A stretch of 64,000 nt of DNA from Petunia secreta. Taxonomy: Eukaryota > Streptophyta > Magnoliopsida > Solanales > Solanaceae. The notes below the pieces were generated by a model, which saw nothing but the letters and a program-made list of their open reading frames with translations, was not told the origin of the DNA and did no database searches. Numbering within the stretch: position 1 is the stretch's first letter; each line of letters begins with the position of its first letter. Positions 30,360 through 42,059 of the stretch are shown here, one piece after another. Made by a program: the position numbers and the translations under genes. Location of the stretch: NCBI GenBank assembly GCA_029990175.1, contig JARKIP010000035.1, forward strand, positions 35,106,001-35,170,000, read 5' to 3'.

Positions 30360-31144
30360 TGATGAGAATCAAACGCGGAAGAGTAAAAGATAAAGAACGA
30401 GACGTAACTCGATCTCTAATCCCAAGTAGCAACGGAGAACTTGTTCCGATACACCCCGGGAGAAGGACAAGAACACCTACGCTATGCAACTACCCTCGAG
30501 CTAACGCGAGCACGCAAGTAGAATGGTCGGAGAGGAAGAGTATTCATCTAGATCCGCTAGAAGACATACAAGTCCAAGATCAAAGGGTTTCATTCACTAC
30601 CAAGAGCCATGCTCATGTTCAATGTTCAACATTCATCAATATCAATAATAAGCTAAGTGTAAAATAAGCTATGCTTGGGTATTTATAGTGTTTTCCCAAG
30701 CTTACACAAAGACTTAATTACCCTTACTAATAAGGTTCACCAAATAAGCCACGTAGGGCAAAACAGTCAAAGAAACATAAATTCAGTAGCTAGGAGGGGC
30801 GCCTGGGGCTGGGAGGGGCGCCTGGCATAAGCTGAAGCCAGGCGGGGCGCCTGGATCTAGGCGGGGCGCCTGGCTTGGCCTTCAGCTAGGCTGGGCGCCT
30901 GAAGCTAGGCGGGGTGCCTGGGCCTTAGGCAGTGAGCTCCCTAGGCGGGGCGCCTGGGGTAGGCGGGGCGCCTAGCTCTGCTGGGTTCTCTTCCTCCTTA
31001 GGCGTGAGGCCTAGCTTGAGCACCCGGAACGGCTTCCAATCGCTTCCTTCTTCAAGGCCCTTCCTCACCAAGTGTATGTGCACTCCTTGGATCTCCTTAG
31101 CTTGGCTACGTGTGAATGGTCTTGAGGGGGTTTGGGTCTCATCA
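30360..31144 (-). repeat. LTR, family B (5' LTR of B1)
   Basis: 785 bp, the same length as 23448-24232. Palindromes at about 30790-30975 and TATA at 30681-30687 on the minus strand. Confidence 0.95.
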
Positions 31145-34100
31145 GGCTAAGTTAATCATGGAGACTAGCCCTTTGTCCAAAAGTATGGTGGCAATCCCAC
31201 CTACCTCATCTACCGGTGGCATTTGTGCCATGATGCAACCGGGCGAGCTCTTAAGAGGTAATGATGGCACCAAGTTTCTCCTATGCCTAGTGCACAAAGG
31301 TATGATTCTAAACTCTAATTGTGATTTTTCTTCTAACCCTTTGCCTAGTGTGTTTGAGAATGTTTTGAAGGATTTTGGTGACATGTTCCCGGATGAAATG
31401 CCGGATGGATTGCCTCCTTTGAGGGGCATTGAGCATCAAATAGACTTTGTCCCGGGATCCCAAATCCCGAACAAACCGGCCTATAGGAGCAACCCGGAGG
31501 ATACAAGGGAGTTGCAAAGGCAAGTTGATGAATTGCTCACTAAAGGTTTGGTAAGGGAAAGCTTGAGTCCTTGTGCCGTGCCCGTGATCCTTGTTCCCAA
31601 GAAGGACGGCACTTGGAGAATGTGTGTTGATTGTCGGGCCGTGAACAAAATAACGGTAAAGTACCGTCATCCTATTCCCCGACTTGATGATATGTTAGAT
31701 GAATTAAGTGGCTCATGTGTGTTTAGCAAAATTGACCTTAGGTCCGGCTACCATCAAATCCGGATGAAACCGGGTGATGAATGGAAAACCGCATTCAAGA
31801 CCAAATTTGGTCTCTATGAATGGTTGGTGATGCCCTTTGGGCTCTCCAACGCACCTAGCACTTTCATGAGGCTAATGAACCATGTTCTAAAGCCATTCAT
31901 CAACAAGTTTGTGGTCGTCTATTTTGACGATATATTGATCTATAGCAAATCAATAGACGACCATGTTGAACACCTTAGGCTAGTGCTTGAGAAGTTGAGA
32001 GCCGAAAAGCTCTATGCTAATTTTAAAAAGTGTGCCTTTGGTGTTGAGAAGGTGGTCTTCCTTGGGTTTGTTGTGAGTGCCCAAGGAGTGGAGGTGGATG
32101 AGTCTAAGGTAGAGGCCATACGTGATTGGCCTACTCCTACTACCGTGACTCAAGTAAGGAGCTTTCATGGTCTCGCAAGCTTTTATAGGCGATTTGTGAA
32201 GGACTTTAGCTCCATTGCCGCTCCACTCACCGAATTGGTGAAGAAGGACCAACCGTTTGTTTGGGGAGAGCCTCAAGAGAAGGCCTTCCTTGAGTTGAAA
32301 AGTAGGTTGAGTACCGCCCCGCTATTGCAATTGCCCGACTTCGGGAAGGCATTTGAGGTTGAGTGTGATGCCTCGGGGGTGGGAATTGGTGGTGTCTTAA
32401 TGCAAGATAGCAAACCCATCGCCTACTTTAGTGAGAAGTTGAAAGGGGCTTCCTTGAATTATTCTACATATGACAAGGAGTTGTATGCCCTTGTGAGAGC
32501 CCTTGCCCATTGGCAACACTATCTTTGGCCTCGTGAGTTTGTAATCAAGAGTGACCATGAGTCACTCAAGCATTTGAGAGGCCAAGAGAAGCTCAATAAG
32601 AGACATGCCAAGTGGGTTGAATTCATTGAGTCTTTTCCCTATGTGATCCAATACAAGAAAGGGAAAGACAATGTCGTGGCAGATGCGCTTTCAAGAAAGT
32701 TGGCTCTAGCCACCACTCTCACCTCTAAGCTCATGGGTTTTGAGAGCATTAAATTGATGTATGCTCATGACCCGAAGCTAAAGAGTGTCCATGACACTCT
32801 AGAGAAAGGGGAGAGAGTTGACAAATACCAATGGGTTAATGGTTATATCTTCAAAAATGGTAGAGTGTGCATTCCGGAGTCCTCTTGGAGAGAGTTGCTT
32901 GTGCATGAAGCACATTGCGGGGGACTCATGGGACATTTTGGCACAAGAAAGACTTTGGCCATTCTTCAAGAACAATTCTATTGGCCAAAGATGAGGGTGC
33001 ATGTGGAGAAGTTTTGCACTAATTGCCTTGATTGCAAACGTGCCAAATCTAAAGCCCACCCTCATGGGTTGTATACCCCTCTCCCCGTACCTACTAGTCC
33101 GTGGTTGGATATCTCAATGGATTTTGTGATGGGATTACCAAGGACTAGAGGGGGCCATGATAGCATTTATGTTGTTGTGGATAGGTTCTCCAAAATGGCT
33201 CATTTCATTCCATGCAAGAAATGTGATGATGCACAACATGTGGCAACTTTGTTTATTGAAAATGTTTTGAGGTTGCATGGTGTGCCTCAAACCATAGTGA
33301 GTGATAGGGACACTAAGTTCCTAAGTCATTTTTGGAGGTGTTTATGGGGTTCTTTAGGCACCAAGCTCTTGTTCTCCACGTCCCACCACCCCCAAACCGA
33401 TGGGCAAACGGAAGTGGTAAACCGAACCTTGGGAGCTCTTCTTAGAGCCATGACTCGAGGTAAGGCCGGGACTTGGATTGATCGTCTACCTCTTATGGAG
33501 TTTGCCTACAATCGCACATTGCATAGCATGATAGGCATGACTCCATTCGAGTGTGTTTATGGATTTAACCCCTTGATCTAACCCCTTTGCCAAGGGAAAT
33601 GGTTGTTAATTTTGAAGGTAAAGCTAGAGCCAAGGCTTTGGTTGAGCTCCATGCAAAGGCGAAGAAGAACTTGGAGGAAGCTTATGCTAAAGTTGCCTCC
33701 AAGAAGAACAAAGGCCGCAAGAAGGTAGAACTCAAGAAGGGTGACTATGTTTGGGTGCACTTCCGGAAAGAAAGGTTTCCAAACCTTAGGAAAGGGAAGT
33801 TGACACCCCGGGGAGATGGACCATTCCAAGTGCTCTCGAAGATAAACAACAACGCCTATGTGCTCGACTTGCCAAGTGAGTATCAAGTTTCTAATACTTT
33901 CAATGTTTGTGACTTGGTTCCTTTGGATGTAGGTAATGAAGAGGTCGTGCATGATGATGAAGAGGTTGTGGATGATGCTTCGATTTCGAGGACGAAATCC
34001 TCTCAAGAAGGGGAGGATGATAAGACCCAAACCCCCTCAAGACCCTTCACCCGGAGTCGAGCCAAGTTGATCCAAGATACCCATCTTCACTTGATATGGA

Positions 34101-34252
34101 AGGGTATGGAAGAAGGCCCCAAGAGCGACTTGAAGAGCATGCTTTGGTGTGCCATGGATGGAGGACTACTTGGGCTCCAAGGTGATCCACCTCAAGCTCA
34201 TTTTGAGCCTCTTGCACAAGTTCCAGAAGGAGGCGGAGCGCCTCAAAGCTGA
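31145..34252 (+). pseudogene. pol: H pol: RT, RNase H, integrase, with 10-bp frameshift deletion
   Basis: Resumes after the B1 insertion with the linker, RT (YFDD), RNase H (ECDAS, SDHESLKHL) and integrase (HHCC finger, SMDF, SDRD, TEVVNR). At about 33575 the direct repeat CCTTGAT...CCTTGAT, which is double in B1, is reduced to one copy, deleting about 10 bp and ending the frame at GFNPLI. The remaining integrase C-terminus (FEGKARAK, GDGPF) and the LTR-encoded tail with RPFTRSRAK continue in another frame (33587-34252). All catalytic motifs are retained, so the element was lost through one simple deletion. Confidence 0.92.
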
Positions 34253-34843
34253 GGCGGAGCGCCTACCAAAAAGCAGAGAGCTGAGCAGAAGGAGGTGGAG
34301 CGCCTCATCCTGAGGCGGAGCGCCTCAACCTGAGGCGGAGCGCCTCACCATCCTGAGGCGGAGCGCCTCAACCTGGAGGCGGAGCGCCTACCCCTGTGAC
34401 CCACATGCGGGATTTTTAATGACTTTTGCTTGAACTTCCAACTTTAGCCCTGCCTGGCCTTACTTGTTTTAACCCACTTTGGGGGTATTTTAGACCTTTT
34501 AATTAGACCTAAGTGAAGCCTATAAATACTTCACTTAGCCTCTTCAAATCATTAGCTAACTTTGATGATTGAACAAACACTTGTGTTGAGAGTTGAACTC
34601 TTTGATTGAATGAATGAAACCTTGATGGGACTTGTTCTTCCTCTAGCGGACCTAGATGAATTCCAATCCCCCCCGATCATTCTACTTGCGTGCTCACGTT
34701 AGCTCGAGGGTAGTTGCCTAGTGTAGGTGTTCTTGTCATTCTCTCGGGGTGTAGCGGAACAAGTTCTCCGTTGCTACTTGAGATTATCGTACGAGTTACG
34801 TCTCGCTTTTATCTTTTACTTTTCCGCATTTTGATTCTTATCA
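34018..34843 (+). repeat. LTR, D-type (3' LTR of H)
   Basis: TGATAAGA to TCTTATCA, preceded by polypurine tract 34005-34017. The first 235 bases encode the pol tail. AGGCGGAGCGCCT palindromes cluster at about 34226-34393, TATA at 34521-34528. Followed by ACACT, the predicted target duplication. Confidence 0.93.
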
Positions 34844-35357
34844 ACACTTCAAACCTTGTGAGTGATCAAGGGAGTACTACAAATGTAAGTGTTGCTTCAC
34901 CTTTTCATGAACCTACTAGCTACTTGTCTTGTAATGACTCAACACTAGTTGGAACTTGTGATGCATCAAGTGAATATGCCACTAGTGAAGAGTCTAGTTG
35001 TCAACTTGTGTGTGCTTGTGAAACACTAGTTGGAAGGGATGCTATGCCACATCATGATGTGAGCTCATTGTTCATTGAACCCTTCCCTAGTGTAGATTTG
35101 ATAGTTGACCATGATTGTGACCTTTGCTATGACACACCGCCAACCTTTGACATAGGGAAAGATGAGGTAGTTGATCATTCCCTAATTGATATGCTTCTAT
35201 TTGGTGGACCAATGTGTTGTGGTAAGGATGGTCTTGACCTTGAGGAGTCCAAATTGCATGAATTGGACAAGGTTGTCTACGATGACTCCTCAAGTAAACC
35301 TAGTCTTGATAACTTGTCTATGCTTGATCATGATAGTGAAATGCATGTTTATACTAC
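34844..35357 (+). pseudogene. X-region fragment of the element hosting H
   Basis: Very similar to 52422-52935 in the B element at 38980-60244: VSDQGS, STLVG, CETLVGR, PHHDVSS, CDLCYDTPP, DLEES, HELDKVVYDDSSS. It begins at the right end of H and stops abruptly at about 35357, where it is joined to the inside of a family A LTR. Neither gag nor protease of this host element is in the window. Its orientation is plus, the same as H. Confidence 0.85.
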
Positions 35358-36046
35358 CTCACCTACACTTGGTTTGGAGAGGCGTGGATGATACGAGCTC
35401 GGGAGAGGACTTAAAGACAATGCATTGGAGCTCAATCCATGTGGAAACAGGGCAGGAAACAGTGCAAGAAGCAGGGGAGCAAAACAGGGCAAAAACAGGG
35501 GAAGTCTGCTGAGCTTACTGCCTAACGCTGGAATTTTGTTCTTCGCGATCGCGTGCATCACCTTCGCGATCGCGTAGAGTCTTCTTTTGTTCTTCGCCCT
35601 CGCATTCTGTCTCGCGCGATCGCGCGCCTCAGCATTAAGTTCTCCACGCGATCGCATATAATCTGACGCGATCGCGAAGGGAACTTAAAGAGCAGCGGAC
35701 CAGAATCTTGTAAACATTGTATTGGGGTGTTATAAATACACCCCTACCTCATTTATTGCCTTTTTAGCTTACTTTGAAGACAAAACATTAAATGAGCAAT
35801 GCTCTTGAACCTTGTAACACTTTTGGCTTGAAATCAATTGGATGAATCCAAGTTGCTCTTCAATCCGTCTTCGATCATTCTATTTGCTCGAGCCTCGTGA
35901 CTCTTGAGGATAGTTGCATAGTGTTAGGTGATTCTTTCCAATCGTTTGGGGTGTAACGGAACTAGTTCTTCGTTGCTACTCGAACTTTAGTGTAAGTCTC
36001 GTCTCGCTTTTATCTCTTTATCGCTTTCGTATTTTCGATTGCATCA
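35358..36046 (+). repeat. Truncated family A LTR of the chimera
   Basis: Starts at LTR base 63 (CTCACCTAC) and ends TTGCATCA. GCGATCGC cluster at 35540-35680, TATA at 35731-35738. Primer-binding site TGGTATCAGAGC follows at 36049-36060. Confidence 0.9.
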
Positions 36047-37183
36047 GTTGGTATCAGAGCAAGGCTAGGGTTGCGTTCTTACGAGCCCTCGTCCTACTCT
36101 TCGTGCTTGTCATCTTTGTTCCGCATTTATTTTCTTGTTCTTGTTCTTGTTATATTGAAAAAGAAGAAAAAAATTCAAAAACTTGAAAACCCAAAAATTT
36201 GAAGAAAATCGCTTGTTGTTACGATTTTGTTGGTGTTGATTATCGGGGATTGTATGTTTATGTAATCTCGACAATTGGGAACCAACAAAACACGTTTTGG
36301 AGTTGAAAATCAAAGGGTGGAAATTTAAACCCTAGGTTGAAGAATTTGCAAAATTTGCTAGAACTCAATTGATGTTATGATTTTGTGGTTGTTTGGTATC
36401 GGGGATTGTTCGCTATAGTTTTCCCGTTGATTTGATACCATCATAACATCGTTTCTCGAAGAACTTGAACTGAATTCCTCCGATGTTGTTGAAACCGGAG
36501 TCGATAAAGCGACCCAGATCTTGTTGAATTTCGTGGTCAGTGAACCGAAGTTATTGTGTCCGTACGCTGGAGCAAGGTCACTGTTCCATTGAAGAAGAAA
36601 GGGGTTAAAATTTTAACATCAAAACCCCAGGTGAAAATTGTCGGCTGAAAAAGGAAAGTGGATAAGGTAAAACCCTATCCGTACCAAGGAGGGACCACTC
36701 TTGTACGGACAGGAGTGGGTGTGATCGAAAAATATTCCAAAAGGGAATCAAAGGGTAGATTCTCCTAGGTTCTCACTTTCTTTCGTGTCAAAATTCTAGT
36801 TGGTGGATCTTTGAGTAATTGTTCTACTCGAGGTCGTACTAACTCTTTTAAGCTGATAGGAATTCGTGCGAAGGGGTGACCGAAGTCCCAACTTTCGTAG
36901 AAATTCTTTTGACTCCCCGAGCTCAGTTAAAAAAAAAAAAAAACGTCCGTTCCATCGAGTCGAGCATCACTTCACTCTTCCCGAAGAGGCAGTGACTATT
37001 GTCGAACTTGAAGGATCTTAGAGGACCGATCAATCAGACGAGCCACTGTTAACAAGTCCTTGAGTGATCAAAAACCGAACCCATAAATTGAGTGGACCCG
37101 AGTGCCACCCATCAAAGGTAAGGGAGTGTGTGAGGTAATTTCTAACCCTAACATTTGTTTGATCTTTGACTTGTGCAGGTACA
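36047..37183 (+). other. Hybrid leader of the chimera (A-type then C-type)
   Basis: 36047 to about 36452 aligns with the leader of A1 (ending CATAACATCGTTT). From about 36476 it aligns with the C leader (TCCTCCG, GAACCGAAG). It therefore lacks the leader GCGATCGC cluster of other A elements. A run of A's at about 36928 is longer than in C. Ends with the GCAG/GTACA junction before gag. Confidence 0.8.
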
Positions 37184-38194
37184 ATGGCTGGAAACGATGG
37201 CAAAAGCATTGAGAAGCCCGAGTTGTCGTTAGCCGATCTCATGGCTGCGATACAAGGCATCAGTGCCGAAGTAAGAGGAGTGAGTGCTCGAGTAACTAAC
37301 CTTGAGCAGGGAAGTGCGTCCGTGGCCAAAAATGGGTCCGGCGCTGGAACGAGCGAATCCACTCCGATGAAACCTGAGCTGTATGCTGAGCTTCTTCGAC
37401 AACATCAGTTGACGAGTGAAGCAATTCGAATAGAGCTTAACTTGGGCAATCCCCAAGCACAACAAAACTTGGGCATTCCCCGAGGAGAGAGGTTACCACT
37501 TACAAGGGCCCGAAGAGACCTTGGTGCTGTAACCGAAGAGGTTGATGAAGAGGAATTTCCCGAGGACGAATATGAGCGTGAGCCGCCATTCGCTCAACGA
37601 AGGCAAGCTCACCGAGGTCGTGGAAATTTCCGAGGTCGAGGCCGAGGCGCAAATGTTGAAAGAAATATTGAGCGTGAGGCTAATGATCGAGAAGATGAGT
37701 TTCCCGAACAGGCTAGAGCTGTTCGAGACTCAAATTTGAACAGTGTCAAGATCACTATTCCTCCCTTCAAAGGAACTAGTGATCCCGATGAGTATCTTGA
37801 ATGGAAGCTTAAAATGGAGCGCATCTTTGAAACCAATGAGATGACCGATGAGAGAAAAGCTGCCCATGCCATTGCTTCGTTCGAAGCTTATGCATCAACA
37901 TGGTGGGAATCTGACAAGAGGCATAGACGAAGGAATGACTATCCCGAAGTCAATACTTGGCCACAATTGAGAAGAGCAATGTATGCTAAGTATTTGAGTG
38001 CCAAGTACAGGCAGACTCAAATGCAAAAGCTCTACGAGTTAAAGCAAGGGTCCAAGTCAGTCCAAGAGTTCCACGATGAGTTTGAAAAGGTTCGATTGAA
38101 TCTTGATCTGGTCGAAGACGAAGAGCAAGCCATTATCAGATTCAAAAATGGCTTGGCTAGGGATGTGTCATCTCAGTTGAGACTCCACGTGTAC
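37184..38194 (+). pseudogene. gag: C-type gag fragment of the chimera
   Basis: 337 codons from ATG 37184, closely matching the C element gag: N-terminal helix, LGNPQ/LGIPRG, RGRGRG patch, gag core with WWESDKRHRRR and YELKQGSKS. It ends at RLHVY where an A element inserts (predicted target duplication TGTAC, 38190-38194). Zinc knuckle and pol would lie beyond the window. Confidence 0.88.
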
Positions 38195-38944
38195 TGATGC
38201 AATCGAAAATACGAAAGCGATAAAGATATAAAAGCGAGACGAGACTTACACTAAAGCTCGAGTAGCAACGAAGAACTAGTTCCGTTACACCCCAAACGAT
38301 TGGAAAGAATCACCTAACACTATGCAACTATCCTCAAGAGTCACGAGGCTCGAGCAAATAGAATGATCGAAGACGGATTGAAGAACAACTTGGATTCATC
38401 CAATTGATTTCAAGCCAAAAGTGTTACAAGGTTCAAGAGCATTGCTCATTTAATGTTTTGTGTTCAAAGTAGTGTGTAGAGCAATAAATGATGAAAGAGG
38501 GCATTTATAGCACCCCATTACAATATTTCCTAGATTCTGGTCCGCTGCTACTCAAGTCCTCTTCGCGATCGCGCTAGAGTATATGCGATCGCGCAGGGGA
38601 CTTAAAAGCTGAAGCTCGCGATAGCGCGAGGCTTGGCGCGGTCGCGCAGACAAAATAGTAACTCTACGCGATCGCGAAGGTGATGACGCGATCGCGAAGA
38701 ACAAGTTTCCGTTCTCAGGCAGTAAGCTCAGCAGATCTCCCCTGTTTTTGCCCTGTTTTGCTCCCCTGCTTCTTGCACTGTTTCCTGCCCTGTTTCCACA
38801 TGGATTGAGCTCCAATGCATTGTCTTTAAGTCCCCTCCCGAGCTCGTATCATCCACGCCTCTCCAAACCAAGTGTAGGTGAGCGTCTTGTATATCCTTGG
38901 CTTGACTTCGAGTGAATGGTCTCGATGCAATTTGGGTTGCATCA
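38195..38944 (-). repeat. LTR, family A (3' LTR of A3)
   Basis: 750 bp, TGATGCAA/TTGCATCA ends, GCGATCGC cluster 38560-38700, TATA at 38503-38509 on the minus strand. The LTR-encoded TRSQAK segment is present, as in A1. Confidence 0.95.
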
Positions 38945-38979
38945 TCCTCCCCTTCTTGAGAAGATTTCGTCCTCGAAAT

Positions 38980-39771
38980 TGATGAGACCCAAATCGCACC
39001 AAGACACTTTCCTGAGACCCAAATCGCACCAAGACACTTTCCAACACTTTCCGACTTGTGCCAAGCTTGGAAGATACAATGGACTTGAAGTCAAGGGCTT
39101 TGGAAGTGTTCCGGATGGTTTCATCATTAGGCTCCACGCCTAAGGAGGAGGAAGGAGGCCCAGCACAGCTAGGCGCCCCGCCTGGGAAGCTTTCTGCCTA
39201 AGTGTGCAAAATGGTGCCAGTCGCTCCGCCTACCTAGGCCCCCAGCTCAGGCGCCCGCCTACCCCAGGCGCCCCGCCTACCCCCAGGCGCCCCGCCTGGA
39301 CTCAGCATAAGCCAGGCGCCCCACCTAGCCCAGGCGCCCCTCCCAGTTCGCAGATTTAGTAGACTTTTACTATTTTGCCCTACGTGGCTTATTTGTTGAA
39401 CCTTATTAGTAAGGGTAGTTAAGTCTTTGTGTAAGCTTGGGAAACACTATAAATAGCCAAGCCTAGCTTATTTTACATTGAGTTGATGTTGAATGATGAA
39501 TTGAATATTGTAAAGAGTGGATTCTCTTTGGGTTTATGAAAACCAACCTTAGTTGGGACTTGTTACTTCTAGTGGATTCTAGTTGCCTAACAACCCCGCC
39601 CCGATCATTCTACTTGCGGGTCCTAGTTGGCTCGAGGGTAGTTGCATAGCGTAGGTGTTCTTGTCCTTCTTCCGGGGTGTAATGGAACAAGTTCTCCGTT
39701 GCTACTTGGGATTAGAGATCGAGTTACGTCTCGTTCTTATCTTTTTACTTTCCGCATTTTGATTCTCATCA
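38980..39771 (+). repeat. LTR, family B (5' LTR of B2)
   Basis: TGATGAGA to TCTCATCA, 792 bp. Begins with a tandem 30-bp duplication (GAGACCCAAATCGC twice). CCAGGCGCCCCGCCT-type palindromes at about 39170-39350, TATA at 39448-39455. It lacks the TRSQAK-coding stretch seen in the B1 LTR. Confidence 0.95.
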
Positions 39772-40079
39772 GTTTGGTATCAGAGCAAGGCTCGGGTTTT
39801 GTTTCTACAAACCCCCGACCCTTGGTTCTTCGTGCCTAGTATCTTTTCTTTTAGTTTTCTTGTTGTTGAAGTTATTGAAAGAAGAAAATTACAAAAAAAT
39901 TGAAAAATTGAAAAATCCAAAAATTGGGTGTATCTTGTTGGTTTGGATGATTTATGATATGGGTGTTATAGATTCTTGATCGTGGATGAATTCCCGTTAC
40001 TTGGATACCAAAATTGTTTGGATTGGTGGAGTTTGAAAATTTGAAACCCCAAAACCCCTTAAACCCTTGAAGAACTTGT
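39772..40079 (+). other. B2 leader, first part, with primer-binding site
   Basis: Primer-binding site TGGTATCAGAGC at 39775-39786. Non-coding sequence runs to the C insertion; CTTGT at 40075-40079 is the left target duplication. Confidence 0.9.
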
Positions 40080-40830
40080 TGATGCAGCCCGATCACGTGC
40101 TGATCAAGTGATCGATCCACCGATGAGACCGATGACAAGAAGCCAAGCCAAGTTGCTGCACGATGTGCACGTTCACTTAGCCTGGCCGAAGGAAAACAAT
40201 TGCTCCGAAGCTGAGTGGCCGAGCTCAAGAATCGAAGGCATTATCTTCAGATTTGAGCCCGAAGGCAAAGTGAACGAGGACAATGAGCTCGAAGACAATT
40301 GAGCGTCCGAAGGCAACAAGTGTGTGCTCGAGCAGACAATCAAGAACCGAAGCCAAGGCTTACCGAAGTCAAAGCCTGCCGAACACATTTTAGTTCAGCC
40401 CTGCGTGGCTTAGTTCTATTGGTCGCTTGTGACCTTTTACTAGTTTACCCTTAGTAGTCCCTATATAAACCTTATTCCCTTACACTGAAGAAGGTAGAAG
40501 TTTTTGGATATTGAAGTGAATGAAAGTGCCGAGCACATTTCTTCTTGTCTCCGTCGTGAGCAAAATCCCGGTGAGGGCTTTTAAGGACTTGTGGCTTTCG
40601 GTTAGTCCGATTGAACATTCCTCTTGATCATTCAGTTTGCAAGAGGCAATGTTCTCTTGAGGATTGTTGCATAGTTAGGGTGATTCTTGTCTCCCTTTTG
40701 ATCGAGCTTAGGGACAAGTTCCCCTCTGTTCTTTCGAAAGAAGCAAGTTTTGTCTTGCTTTTATCTTCTTCTTTAATTGTTCTTGTTCCGCGTTTGTGCT
40801 AAGCTTCCCTTCGGGAATTGCATTGCACCA
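40080..40830 (+). repeat. LTR, family C (5' LTR of C1)
   Basis: TGATGCAG to TGCACCA (seven-base ends with one mismatch). It has no GCGATCGC or GGCGCC cluster; CCGAAG and TCGAAG recur instead. TATATAAA at 40462-40469. The 5' 220 bases match the LTR-encoded pol tail. Confidence 0.95.
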
Positions 40831-42059
40831 TCTTGGTATCAGAGCAAGGTTTGGGCTTGTTTCTACAACCCCAATCCTGTTCAAGTTATCTTTATTTTCG
40901 TGCGTTGAGTCTTTGTTTTCCATTTCGTGTTCCTGTTTGTTTTGTTACTGTTGGTGTTTTTACAAAAAAAAAAAAAAAAAAAAAAAAAGAACAAAGTGCT
41001 AAAAGAAAATTCAAAAATTGTGTTTGATTGTTGGTTGTTTGGGAAAAACAATCTTGGATTCTTGTTCACCATCGAGTTCTGATTCCATCGAGTACCCGAC
41101 GTACTGATTTTGTGACTAGGGTTTCTTGGTGAATTTTTGGGCTGTTTTGAGCTTTAATGGTGACTGAACTCGAACCCCACTGTGTTTGGAAGAAACCGAT
41201 GAAGGTTGGTGGTTCTTGAGCGATTTTGGTTTGTTTATTGCTTAAAATCGAAGTTCTTAAGTTGGAAACGTTGTCCGTACACCGGAAAATTGTTACAAGT
41301 TCGTAACAGTGTGCGACGCGTCGAGCTGGGTCGTAGCTCACGGAGCTTCGTTTGATTTCCTCCGTTGTTGTTTGGAACCGGAGTTGAAAGAAGCAACTCA
41401 GATCTGTTGAATTTCGTGGTCAGTGAACCGAAGTTGTTGCGTCCGTACGCCGGAGCAAGGTCACTGTTCCATTGAAGAAGAAAGGGGTTAAAATTCCAAC
41501 ATCAAAACCCCCAGGTGCAAGTTGTCGGCTGAAAAAGGAAAGTGGATAAGGTAAAACCCTATCCGTACCAAGGAGGGACCACTTTTGTACGGACAGGAGT
41601 GGGTGTGATCGAAAAAGATTCCAAAAGGGAATCAAAGGGTAGATTCTCCTAGGTTCTCACTTTCTTTCGTGTCTAATTCTAGTTGGTGGATCTTTTGAGT
41701 ATTTGTTCTACTCAAGGTCGTACTAACTCTTTTAAGCTGATAGGAATTCGTGCGAAGGGTTGACCGAAGTCCAAACTATCGTAGAATTTCTTTTGACTCC
41801 CCGAGCTCAGTTAAAAAGCGTCCGTTCCATAGAGTCGACATCACTCCACTCTTCCCGAAGAGGCAGTGACTACTGTCGAACTTGAAGGATCTTAGAGGAC
41901 CGATCAATTGGACGAGCCACTGTTAACAAGTCTTTGAGTGATCAAAAAACCGAACCCATAAATTGAGTGGACCCGAGTGCCACCCATCAAAGGTGAGGGA
42001 GTGTGTGAGGTGATTTCTAACCCTAACATTTTGTTTGATCTTTGACTTGTGCAGGTACA
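40831..42059 (+). other. 5' leader of C1
   Basis: Primer-binding site TGGTATCAGAGC at 40834-40845. A poly-A run of about 25 lies near 40964-40988. Non-coding otherwise. The end has AGGTGAGGGAG (from 41991), CTAAC, a pyrimidine-rich stretch and GCAG/GTACA before gag. Confidence 0.8.

Larger units (their letters stand above)
23448..31144 (-). mobile_element. Intact autonomous family B retrotransposon (element B1)
   Basis: Two 785-bp LTRs, target duplication GGCTA (23443-23447 and 31145-31149), primer-binding site, polypurine tract (complement of 24233-24245) and one uninterrupted 1702-codon gag-pol frame. LTRs look almost identical by eye (one difference noticed, GGGGCGCC versus GGGGTGCC at about 30911). 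All features needed for transposition are present, making this the best candidate for a recently active helper element in the window. Confidence 0.96.
12114..34843 (+). mobile_element. Element H: autonomous-type retrotransposon with D-type LTR, split by nested insertions
   Basis: H coding is found in order at 12114-12983 (gag to protease active site), 23085-23447 (protease), 31145-34017 (RT to integrase) and its 3' LTR at 34018-34843. The gaps are filled by the tandem A element and the minus-strand B element, each flanked by 5-bp duplications of H sequence (CAAAT and GGCTA). H's 5' end is not in the window. A nearly identical protease-RT fragment at 3588-4567 is a duplicate. H is flanked on the right by ACACT of an X-bearing host element. 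Confidence 0.88.
35358..38194 (+). mobile_element. Chimeric A/C retrotransposon, 5' part
   Basis: A family A LTR lacking its first 62 bases is followed by a family A primer-binding region and leader up to about 36452. After that the sequence matches the leader and gag of the C element at 40831-43078. The element is interrupted in gag at 38195 by a minus-strand A element, and its remainder lies right of the window. The switch suggests template switching between co-packaged A and C RNAs. Confidence 0.8.

Noticed and set aside
40960..40990. Poly-A run as the end of a LINE or processed gene
   Set aside because: It lies within the C leader, between primer-binding site and gag, with no target duplication or coding sequence next to it. 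The related leader at 36928 has its own A run.
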